Positions 1-6,168 of a stretch of 11,295 nucleotides of DNA are shown here, piece after piece (position 1 is the stretch's first letter; each line of letters begins with the position of its first letter). This stretch comes from Propionibacteriaceae bacterium. GTDB taxonomy: Bacteria > Actinomycetota > Actinomycetes > Propionibacteriales > Propionibacteriaceae. Under the pieces are notes generated by a model, which saw only the letters and a program-made list of their open reading frames with translations, ran no database searches and was not told the origin of the DNA. Position numbers and translations under genes: made by a program. The stretch spans positions 1 to 11,295 of the forward strand of contig JAKDIK010000054.1 of assembly GCA_030450535.1 (NCBI GenBank). Reading direction: 5' to 3'.

Positions 1-1284
1 CGCATGCTGTGGGCGCGGCTGGTGAAGGATGCGGGCGCGAAGAACCCGAAGTCGATGTCGCTGCGCACCCACAGCCAGACGTCGGGGTGGTCGCTCACCG
101 CGCAGGACGTGTTCAACAACGTGACCCGCACCTGCCTGGAGGCCATGGCCGCCACGCAGGGCCACACGCAGTCGCTGCACACCAACGCCCTCGACGAGGC
201 GATCGCGCTGCCGACGGACTTCAGCGCCCGCATCGCCCGCAACACCCAGCTGTTCATTCAGCAGGAGTCCGGCACGACGCGTCCGATCGACCCGTGGGGC
301 GGTTCGGCGTACGTCGAGCGGCTCACTGCCGAGCTGGCCGCCAAGGCGTGGGCGCTCATCTCCGAGGTCGAGCAGGCCGGCGGCATGGCCAAGGCCATCG
401 AGGCCGGCATCCCGAAGATGCGCATCGAGGAGGCGGCCGCCCGCACCCAGGCGCGCATCGATTCGGGACGCCAGCCCGTCGTCGGGGTGAACAAGTACCT
501 CGTGGACGACGAGGACACCTTCGAGGTGCTCAAGGTCGACAACGCCAAGGTGCGTTCGGAGCAGATCTCCAAACTGGAGCGGCTGCGCGCCGAGCGGGAC
601 CAGGCGGTCACGGACGCCGCGTTGGCGAAACTGACGTGGGCCGCGGCCAACCCGGATCCGTCCGACCCCGAGCGCAACCTGCTCAAGCTGGCCATCGACG
701 CGGCCCGCGCGCAGGCGTCCGTCGGTGAGATCTCGGACGCGCTGGAGACCGAGTTCGGGCGCTACACCGCGCAGATCCGTACGATCAGTGGTGTGTACAG
801 CCGTGAATCCGGAACCAGCGCGTCGGTCGAGGGCACCAAGGAGCTGGTGGAGAAGTTCGAGGAGCTCGAGGGACGCCGCCCGCGCATCCTGGTCGCCAAA
901 ATGGGCCAGGACGGCCACGACCGCGGCCAGAAGGTGATCTCGACGGCGTACGCCGACCTCGGATTCGACGTCGACGTCGGCCCGCTGTTCCAGACGCCGG
1001 AGGAGGTCGCCCGCCAGGCGATCGAGGCGGACGTCCACGTCGTGGGCGTCTCGTCGCTCGCGGCCGGGCACCTCACCCTGGTGCCCGCGCTGCGGGAGGA
1101 GCTGGACAAGCTCGGGCGCGAGGACCTGATGATCGTCGTCGGTGGCGTCATCCCGTCCCAGGACTTCGCCGAGCTGCGCGAGCACGGCGCGGACGCGATC
1201 TACCCGCCGGGCACGAAGATTCCGGAGTCGGCGCACGAGCTGCTGGAGATCCTGCTCAAGCGGCTGGAGGACGCCGAGGCATGA
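1..1284 (+). CDS. mutB: Methylmalonyl-CoA mutase large subunit (MutB/ScpA), 5'-truncated by the window edge
   Basis: This is the C-terminal ~427 codons of the catalytic, adenosylcobalamin-dependent subunit that interconverts succinyl-CoA and (R)-methylmalonyl-CoA in propionate metabolism. The reading frame is open from base 1, so the start lies upstream. Set against the Propionibacterium enzyme of about 728 residues (from memory), roughly 300 N-terminal residues are missing, including much of the substrate-binding TIM barrel. Visible parts are the end of the barrel (RTHSQTSGWSLTAQDVFNN, QQESGTTR.IDPWGGSAYVE), a linker, and the complete C-terminal cobalamin-binding domain. That domain carries the base-off signature DGHDRG at 910-927, with the cobalt-ligating His codon at 916-918, the SSL loop near 1050-1060 and a later VVGG. 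The Lys two turns before the signature (codon 898-900) matches the catalytic Lys/Asp/His cluster of the family. The stop overlaps the meaB start as ATGA (1281-1284), so the two are co-translated. Family assignment is near certain. Confidence 0.98.
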   Translation, partial: RMLWARLVKDAGAKNPKSMSLRTHSQTSGWSLTAQDVFNNVTRTCLEAMAATQGHTQSLHTNALDEAIALPTDFSARIARNTQLFIQQESGTTRPIDPWGGSAYVERLTAELAAKAWALISEVEQAGGMAKAIEAGIPKMRIEEAAARTQARIDSGRQPVVGVNKYLVDDEDTFEVLKVDNAKVRSEQISKLERLRAERDQAVTDAALAKLTWAAANPDPSDPERNLLKLAIDAARAQASVGEISDALETEFGRYTAQIRTISGVYSRESGTSASVEGTKELVEKFEELEGRRPRILVAKMGQDGHDRGQKVISTAYADLGFDVDVGPLFQTPEEVARQAIEADVHVVGVSSLAAGHLTLVPALREELDKLGREDLMIVVGGVIPSQDFAELREHGADAIYPPGTKIPESAHELLEILLKRLEDAEA

Positions 1285-2279
1285 GGCAGCGCCTCGACCC
1301 GGCGACCCTGGCCGAACAGGTGGTCGCCGGGTCCCGCGCCCACGTCGCCCGGGCTCTGACGCTCGTCGAGAGTTCCCGGCCCGATCACCGCGAGGCCGCG
1401 CGCGAGTTGCTCACCCTCCTGCGCCCCCACACGGGCAACGCGGTGCGGGTGGGTATCTCGGGCGTCCCGGGGGCGGGCAAGTCGACGTTCATCAACGCGA
1501 TGGGCGTCCGTCTCATCGAGCGCGGGCATCGCATCGCGGTGCTGGCCGTTGATCCGTCCTCGTCGCGCTCGGGCGGGTCGGTGCTGGGCGATCGGACGCG
1601 GATGGCCGACCTCGCCGAGACCGACGCGGCGTTCATCCGCCCCTCCCCCTCGGGCAACCACCTCGGCGGCGTCGCCCGCGCCACGCGCGAGGGCATGCTC
1701 ATCATGGAGGCGGCCGGCTTCGACACCATCTGGGTCGAGACCGTCGGCGTCGGGCAGTCCGAGGTGGCGGTGGCCGGCATGGTGGACACGTTTCTGCTGC
1801 TCATGCTGGCCCGCACCGGCGACCAGCTGCAGGGGATCAAGCGCGGCATCCTGGAGCTCGCCGACGTCATCGCGGTCAACAAGGCCGACGGCGACAACGC
1901 CGGCGAGGCCCGGGTGTCCGCGCGCGAGTTGAAGATCGCGATGCGGCTCATCCGCTCCGACCCGAACGAACGCCGCACACCCGTGCTCACCTCCTCCTCC
2001 TACACCGGCGAGGGCATGGACGATGTCTGGCAGGCGGTGCTCGACCACCGCGCCGAACTGGAGAGCTCGGGCACCCTGAACCAGCGCCGCGCCGACCAGC
2101 AACGCCAATGGATGTGGTCGCTGGTCGTGGACGACCTCACCACCTCGCTGCGACGCAGCCCGGCGGTGAAGGCGATCGCGAAAGACCTGGAGCGCGCCGT
2201 CGAGAACGGTGAGCTGAGCGCCGTCGAAGCGTCCACGGACATCCTGGACGCCTTCCGCCGCGACCTGACCGCCAACTGA
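1281..2279 (+). CDS. meaB: MeaB-type G3E GTPase, methylmalonyl-CoA mutase chaperone (formerly ArgK-like)
   Basis: A 332-residue P-loop GTPase of normal family length. MeaB binds methylmalonyl-CoA mutase, gates loading of adenosylcobalamin and protects the enzyme from inactivation. Motifs seen: Walker A GVPGAGKST (residues 61-69); the conserved AVDPSSSRSGGSVLGD (89-104), characteristic of MeaB/MMAA; SPSGNHLGG (122-130); the switch segment ETVGVGQSE (153-161); and the guanine-specificity motif NKAD (200-203). The C-terminal third (about 270-332) is the helical dimerisation extension typical of MeaB. The start is ATG at 1281, overlapping the mutB stop, with a GGAGG ribosome site at 1266-1270 inside mutB. 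The direct fusion of reading to mutB fits its role as a dedicated partner of that enzyme. The older annotation as an arginine/ornithine transport ATPase (ArgK) is a historical misnomer for this family. Confidence 0.96.
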   Translation: MRQRLDPATLAEQVVAGSRAHVARALTLVESSRPDHREAARELLTLLRPHTGNAVRVGISGVPGAGKSTFINAMGVRLIERGHRIAVLAVDPSSSRSGGSVLGDRTRMADLAETDAAFIRPSPSGNHLGGVARATREGMLIMEAAGFDTIWVETVGVGQSEVAVAGMVDTFLLLMLARTGDQLQGIKRGILELADVIAVNKADGDNAGEARVSARELKIAMRLIRSDPNERRTPVLTSSSYTGEGMDDVWQAVLDHRAELESSGTLNQRRADQQRQWMWSLVVDDLTTSLRRSPAVKAIAKDLERAVENGELSAVEASTDILDAFRRDLTAN

Positions 2280-2303
2280 CCCACGCGCCCCCGGGCTACG
2301 GAT

Positions 2304-2346
2304 GATGCCCAGGCATCAGAATCGCTGATGCTATGCTGTCAGCATG
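2304..2346 (+). promoter_or_regulatory. Leaderless extended -10 promoter and overlapping palindromes ahead of vapB
   Basis: A TATGCT hexamer at 2332-2337, preceded by TG one base upstream (2329-2330), forms an extended -10 element. Only six bases separate it from the ATG at 2344, and no Shine-Dalgarno sequence precedes that ATG, so transcription would start at or next to the start codon. No good -35 is visible. Three inverted repeats overlap here: GATGCC/GGCATC (2304-2309, 2312-2317), GCATCAG/CTGATGC (2313-2319, 2325-2331) and ATGCTG/CAGCAT (2333-2338, 2340-2345, one-base centre), the last covering the -10 and the start codon. Ribbon-helix-helix antitoxins usually repress their own promoters by binding such repeats. 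Promoter and operator roles are inferred. Confidence 0.55.
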
Positions 2347-2595
2347 CGCACCACCGTGACACTGGATCCGGACACCGAAGCGGTGGTTCACCGCCTGATG
2401 ACGCGCAAGGGAATCACCTTCAAGCAGGCGCTCAACGATGCGATCCGCGCTGGCGCCGCCGAGACGGCGCTGCCAGCGTTCGAGACGACCGTGCACCGGA
2501 TGGGTGTCCCCGCAGTCTCCTTGGACCGCGCGCTCCAGCTCGCCGGCGAGATTGAGGACGAAGAGATCATTCGAGCGATGCGGGTTGGCCGGTGA
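2344..2595 (+). CDS. VapB-like ribbon-helix-helix antitoxin
   Basis: An 83-residue protein. Its N-terminus (MRTTVTLDPDTEAVVHRLM) has the beta-strand pattern of a ribbon-helix-helix DNA-binding domain, followed by two helices through RKGITFKQALNDAIRAG (about residues 21-37). The remaining 45 residues, with an acidic stretch GEIEDEEII near residues 68-76, would be the flexible tail that threads into the toxin active site. The role follows from this fold and from the gene immediately downstream, a PIN-domain ribonuclease whose start overlaps this stop as GTGA (2592-2595). The start is fixed by the ATG lying just after a TATGCT hexamer. It would neutralise VapC in the cytoplasm and autorepress the operon. 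The subfamily cannot be named precisely from sequence alone. Confidence 0.85.
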   Translation: MRTTVTLDPDTEAVVHRLMTRKGITFKQALNDAIRAGAAETALPAFETTVHRMGVPAVSLDRALQLAGEIEDEEIIRAMRVGR

Positions 2596-3047
2596 AGGTC
2601 GTCGACGCCAACGTCCTTCTCTACAGCGTCAACGCGGACTCGGAGCACCACGAGCGCTCGCGAGCGTGGCTCGACTCGGCGTTGAGCGGAGCCGATACCG
2701 TCGGCTTCACCTGGTTGGTGCTGATTGCGTTCGTGCGGATCAGCACCCGACCCGGGATCTTCCCCCGCCCCCTGACGACCGAGCAGGCTACGGACGAGGT
2801 GTCCGCCTGGCTCTCCACCCCGGGAGCGGTGATCCTCGAACCGAGCAGCCAGCACCCGGTGGCGCTGGCTCGCCTGCTGGGTGCCGTGGGCACCGGTGGC
2901 AACTTGGTCAACGACGCGCATCTGGCCGCGATCGCCAGCGAGCACCGCGCCACGGTGGTGACCTTCGACACGGACTTCGCACGCTTCCCCGGCGTGCGCT
3001 GGCAGCCGCCAGCGGCCCCCGCCGACAGCCGACACTCAACTTCCTGA
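2592..3047 (+). CDS. VapC-like PIN-domain ribonuclease toxin
   Basis: A 151-residue PIN-domain protein starting at GTG, translationally coupled to the antitoxin. PIN toxins are Mg2+-dependent endoribonucleases that cut tRNA or rRNA. Visible active-site acids are D5 in VVDANVLLY, D108 in LVNDAHLAA, and D126/D128 in TFDTDFARF. The layout W..L.AFVRIST.P..F..PL (about 41-61) followed by NDAHLAAIASEH and TDFARFPGVRW resembles the mycobacterial-type VapC subfamily (TIGR00028, as I recall it). I see no Glu in the middle helix (VLIAFVRIST), where many PIN proteins carry a third acidic residue. The core domain ends near W137. The last five codons plus the stop lie in the left arm of a perfect inverted repeat (3029-3098), so the tail RHSTS may not be ancestral. 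It converges on the AI-2E-family gene. Target RNA is unknown. Confidence 0.9.
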   Translation: MKVVDANVLLYSVNADSEHHERSRAWLDSALSGADTVGFTWLVLIAFVRISTRPGIFPRPLTTEQATDEVSAWLSTPGAVILEPSSQHPVALARLLGAVGTGGNLVNDAHLAAIASEHRATVVTFDTDFARFPGVRWQPPAAPADSRHSTS

Positions 3048-3098
3048 CAGCAGACGTGCGTCTGGACGCCTCTCTGCTGTCAGGAAGTTGAGTGTCGG
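3029..3098. repeat. Perfect 26-bp inverted repeat between convergent genes; possible bidirectional terminator or REP-like element
   Basis: Arms 3029-3054 and 3073-3098 are exact reverse complements over 26 bases. The 18-base loop contains a smaller GCGTC/GACGC hairpin (3058-3062, 3065-3069). The left arm contains the vapC stop codon (3045-3047) and its last codons; the right arm ends 15 bases before the stop end of the convergent AI-2E-family gene (3114). The position suits a two-way terminator. Neither strand has a T-tract after the stem, and the stem is less GC-rich and much longer than the tuf hairpin in this window. A dispersed palindromic repeat that inserted at the end of vapC is an alternative. 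Confidence 0.85.
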
Positions 3099-3113
3099 GG
3101 CGGCGAGACGCGC

Positions 3114-4379
3114 TCAGGAGTCGTCGTCCGGCTTCGGGTGACGCAGCCCCTCGGCCCGGGATTCCGCCAACCACTGCGGCGTCGCCTGGCCCAGTCGGGC
3201 GGGCGTGCCCGGATCGTCGACGTCGCCCACCAGCGTCCGGGCGGAGTCGGTGAGCGCCGAGCCACCCTCGTCCAGCACCGGGAAGGGGTCACGTCCGCTC
3301 AGGTAGCTCATCATCACGTTGATGGTCGCCATGAACGGCACCGCAAACAGCGCGCCGACCAGCCCGATCAGATAGGTGCCCGCCGAGACACCCAGCAGCA
3401 CCGCGATCGGATGCACCTTCACCGCCTTGCCCATGAGCATCGGGCTGAGCACGTCGCTCTCGAGCTGCTGGACGGCGACCACGATGAGGAGCATGATCAG
3501 CGCCGTCCCGAGGCCCTCGAACGCCAGCGCGATCAGCACCACGAGGGTGCCCGACAGGATCGCGCCGAGGAACGGCACGAAGCACAACAGGAACGTCAGC
3601 GCGATGACGGGAATCACGAACGGCACCCCGAGCAGGAACGCACCCAGGCCGATGCCGAGGGCGTCCACCGCCGCGATGACGACCTGCATCTTGGTGTAAG
3701 TGCCCAGCGTGACCCACCCGCGGCGTCCGGCCTCGAACGCCGGCTCCCGCCAGCGGGCGGGCATGAGCAGGATGAGCCAGGACGCGATGCGGTCGCCCTG
3801 GGCGAGGAAGAAGAAGGTGCTGAACAGGCACAGGAAGGCGCTGAACAGCCCACTCACGAGCCCGTAGCCCGTGCCGAGGGCGCCCTCGGCGAGGCTCGCC
3901 TGGTTGTCGTTCACCCACGCCACGGCCTGGTCGATGAGGTCGCCCACCTGGTCGGAATCCACCGGTAGACCGGAGTCGGCGATCCAGCGCTCGATCTGCT
4001 TGAGCTCCAGCGAGGCGGTGGAGACGACCTCGCCGATCCCGTCGGCGAGCTGCGCGCCCGCGAAGTAGACGATGGCCCCCACGGCGGCCAGCGCCGACAG
4101 CAGGGTGATGATCGCGGCCAGGTAGCGGTGCAGCTTGAGCCGCACGTTGAGCAGCACCTGCACCGGCATGAGCAGCCCGGCCAGCAGGACGGCGATGCCC
4201 GCGGGCACCAGCACCGGAGAGGCCACCGAGGACGCCCGGGCCACGGCCTCGATGGTGGCCAGGGTGACGAGGATCGTCAGCCCGAACACCAGGACGAGCC
4301 GAATCCGCGGATGGTCGGGCAGGACGGTGATCGCGCGGCGTCCGGACGCGGCGTCCGACCGATTCTCAGATTCGTTCAC
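3114..4379 (-). CDS. AI-2E/PerM (UPF0118) family membrane transporter
   Basis: A 421-residue polytopic membrane protein. Hydrophobic segments lie at about 27-45, 53-72, 86-108, 172-193, 235-255, 257-282, 287-305 and 326-352, the eight-segment plan of the AI-2E transporter family. Family signatures are visible: CFVPFLGAILSG (266-277) and QQLESDVLSPMLMGKAVKVHP (304-324). Members have been linked to autoinducer-2 export or to Na+/H+ exchange and salt tolerance; substrate cannot be told from sequence. Both ends are hydrophilic, and the ~60-residue C-terminal tail is acidic and proline-containing, probably cytoplasmic. The start is GTG at 4377-4379, supported by GGGAGG (plus-strand 4387-4392) seven bases upstream. 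It follows the ferredoxin-like gene by 92 bases on the same strand, so readthrough is possible. It converges on vapC. Confidence 0.9.
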   Translation of the reverse strand: MNESENRSDAASGRRAITVLPDHPRIRLVLVFGLTILVTLATIEAVARASSVASPVLVPAGIAVLLAGLLMPVQVLLNVRLKLHRYLAAIITLLSALAAVGAIVYFAGAQLADGIGEVVSTASLELKQIERWIADSGLPVDSDQVGDLIDQAVAWVNDNQASLAEGALGTGYGLVSGLFSAFLCLFSTFFFLAQGDRIASWLILLMPARWREPAFEAGRRGWVTLGTYTKMQVVIAAVDALGIGLGAFLLGVPFVIPVIALTFLLCFVPFLGAILSGTLVVLIALAFEGLGTALIMLLIVVAVQQLESDVLSPMLMGKAVKVHPIAVLLGVSAGTYLIGLVGALFAVPFMATINVMMSYLSGRDPFPVLDEGGSALTDSARTLVGDVDDPGTPARLGQATPQWLAESRAEGLRHPKPDDDS

Positions 4380-4471
4380 GACGACGCCTCCCGGGGTTGC
4401 TGGTCGGCCTCCCAGTGTGGCAGACGCCCGCCCCCAGCCAAGGGCGGCGATCGCCCATCACTCTCCTCCGG

Positions 4472-5428
4472 CTAGGTGCGATACTCCCCGGCGCCGGGCG
4501 TCACCAGCCACGTGTTCGCCGGCACCGGCTCCTTGGCGCACGATTCCGGCAGCGGCTCGCCCGTCTGCGGCCGCACGCGCAGCGTCCACGCGCGGCCGTC
4601 GGTGTGCCGCACGACCACCGTGTGCTCGTCCGGGTCCGGCTCGCACCACAGCGCGCCCGGCTCGGTCACCGACGCCGCGGCCCTCACCCACGATTCGGCC
4701 GCCTGCCAGGACGGTGGCAGGTGCGAGCGGCCCCGGTCGTGCCGCTCCCCCAGCGCCGCCTGGGCGAGCCGACCGGTCGCCGCGGCGTCCAGCACCTGTG
4801 TGGCCAACCCCGGCGTGAGCCGGGCCAGCAGCTGTCCGAGTGGCAGCACCAGCCCGGTGGGCGCGAACCGGTGCCCGCCCGTGTGCGAGCACTCCCACAC
4901 CCGCCCCGGGAAGCGGCCCGCCACATCCAGCGCGATGGGGCGCCCGCGCAGCGCGCAGCACACGTCGCGCTTGGAGTTCGTGCACACCAGCAGCGCCGGC
5001 GCGGCGGCCGGTCGGAGCCATGGGCAGGCGGCCAGCACGGCGTCCGCGTCGCCGGCGGCGAGCGCGTCCCACGGCAGCGACGCCAGGGCGTCCGGCCGCA
5101 GGACGACGCCCTCCGCGAGCCACTGCGCCGTCGCAAGCCCACCCGCGACGAGCACCCTCCGCGGGCCCCCCTCGTGGGTCGCCGCGTGATGTCCGGGCGC
5201 CCGGATCAGCACCAGCCGACCACCCGCCTGGGCCGCCTCATCGGCCAGCTCGCGGCCCAGCGTCGGCGAGAGCTGCGACTCGGTGATTGCGTCGCGTCCC
5301 CACGGCCCGGGCTGCTCGAGTGCGACCCAGAAGGACGCCGGTGTGGCCGTCCCGTACGCCGACAGCCCGTCCCACGCGAGCGAGCAGGCCGCCGCGTTTC
5401 CCGTGGACCCGCCGCGAGGGGACGCCAT
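4472..5428 (-). CDS. Suc_Fer/Apd1-like thioredoxin-fold [2Fe-2S] protein with a Cys2His2 ligand set
   Basis: A 318-residue protein of the sucrase/ferredoxin-like family (Pfam 06999). Signatures are LLVCTNSKRDVCCALRGRPIA (147-166) and WECSHTGGHRFAPTG (178-192). The spacing C149-x8-C158-x23-H182-x3-H186 matches the bis-histidine, non-Rieske [2Fe-2S] site described for yeast Apd1 and Aim32, so I infer the same cluster; C157 and C180 are alternative candidates. An electron-transfer or redox-sensing role in the cytoplasm is likely; there is no signal peptide. The name sucrase is a misleading family label. The start is ATG at 5426-5428, sharing one base with the upstream SDR stop (TGATG) and preceded by a weak AGGA. 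The frame stays open far upstream, but that part lies under the SDR gene and lacks family features. Partner and substrate are unknown. Confidence 0.85.
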   Translation of the reverse strand: MASPRGGSTGNAAACSLAWDGLSAYGTATPASFWVALEQPGPWGRDAITESQLSPTLGRELADEAAQAGGRLVLIRAPGHHAATHEGGPRRVLVAGGLATAQWLAEGVVLRPDALASLPWDALAAGDADAVLAACPWLRPAAAPALLVCTNSKRDVCCALRGRPIALDVAGRFPGRVWECSHTGGHRFAPTGLVLPLGQLLARLTPGLATQVLDAAATGRLAQAALGERHDRGRSHLPPSWQAAESWVRAAASVTEPGALWCEPDPDEHTVVVRHTDGRAWTLRVRPQTGEPLPESCAKEPVPANTWLVTPGAGEYRT

Positions 5429-6168
5429 CAGCGCGGCATCCTGCGCCACACCGCTCGAGGCACGTGGGCCGCCACGGCGAAGAGCACCCGCAGCTGCCAG
5501 GGAATCCACACCACCGGAGGCCCCCCGTCCCGCACCCGACGCGCCACGGCGTCCGCCACCTGCTCCGGCGTCGAGGAGAAGATCGCGGGGCTCATGCCCG
5601 CCGTCATCCGTCCGACCACGAACCCCGGGCGGGCGATGACCAGATCGACGCCCGAGCCGGACAGCGCATCGGCCAACCCGGACGCGAACCCGTCCAGCCC
5701 GGCCTTGGCCGACCCGTACACGTAGTTCGCGCGGCGCACCCGGACGCCGGCAACCGAGCTGAACGCCACGATCGTCCCCGACTGCCGCGGACGCATCGTG
5801 GTGGCCAACACGGTGAGCAGCGACGCCTGGGCCGTGAAGTCGGTGGTCAGCACCCGGACGACCTCGGCCTCGTCGCGCTCGGCGCGCGCCTGATCGCCCA
5901 GGACGCCGAAGGCCAGCACCGCGGTCGCGATGGGCCCGTGCCGCTCCTCGATGCCAGCGACGACGCCGCGGTGCGAGGCGAGGTCGTCGGCGTCGAAGTC
6001 CACGACCTCGACCCGCGACGCCCCAGCTGCGCGCACCCGCTCGGCTTCCGCGCCGGCGTCCGATCCGGGCCGGACGGCCAGCACCACCACGTCGGCGGCC
6101 CCAGCCAGCCGACAGGCCACCTCGACGCCGATCTCGCTGCGTCCGCCGAAGACGGCCAGCACGCTCAC
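5428..6168 (-). CDS. Short-chain dehydrogenase/reductase, DprE2-like
   Basis: A 246-residue cytoplasmic SDR of ordinary family length. The nucleotide-binding motif is GGRSEIG (8-14) instead of the usual TGxxxGIG; this GG.SEIG variant and the active-site block SSVAGVRVRRANYVYGSAKAGLDGF (Ser137/138, Tyr151, Lys155) resemble mycobacterial DprE2. That enzyme reduces the 2-keto intermediate of decaprenylphospho-ribose to arabinose for cell-wall arabinan. The C-terminal VWIPWQLRVLFAVAAHVPRAVWRRMPR also matches the DprE2 tail. No DprE1-like oxidase is in this window, and propionibacterial walls are not known to me to contain arabinogalactan, so the true substrate may differ. The GTG start overlaps the gltX stop as GTGA (6165-6168), and the stop overlaps the next start, so it is the middle gene of a translationally coupled trio. 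SDR assignment is firm; the DprE2 role is tentative. Confidence 0.88.
   Translation of the reverse strand: MSVLAVFGGRSEIGVEVACRLAGAADVVVLAVRPGSDAGAEAERVRAAGASRVEVVDFDADDLASHRGVVAGIEERHGPIATAVLAFGVLGDQARAERDEAEVVRVLTTDFTAQASLLTVLATTMRPRQSGTIVAFSSVAGVRVRRANYVYGSAKAGLDGFASGLADALSGSGVDLVIARPGFVVGRMTAGMSPAIFSSTPEQVADAVARRVRDGGPPVVWIPWQLRVLFAVAAHVPRAVWRRMPR

Noticed and set aside
1..2279. mutB-meaB region as a novel system
   Set aside because: It is the standard methylmalonyl-CoA mutase and its GTPase chaperone in the usual order.
3029..3098. Insertion-sequence end for the long inverted repeat
   Set aside because: There is no transposase and no target-site duplication that I can see; only 18 bases separate the arms, so it is a hairpin element, not IS termini.
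4397..5725. Long plus-strand open frame of 442 codons
   Set aside because: It lies antisense to the ferredoxin-like gene and part of the SDR, is arginine/proline-rich in the way of GC-rich shadow frames, and matches no family I know.
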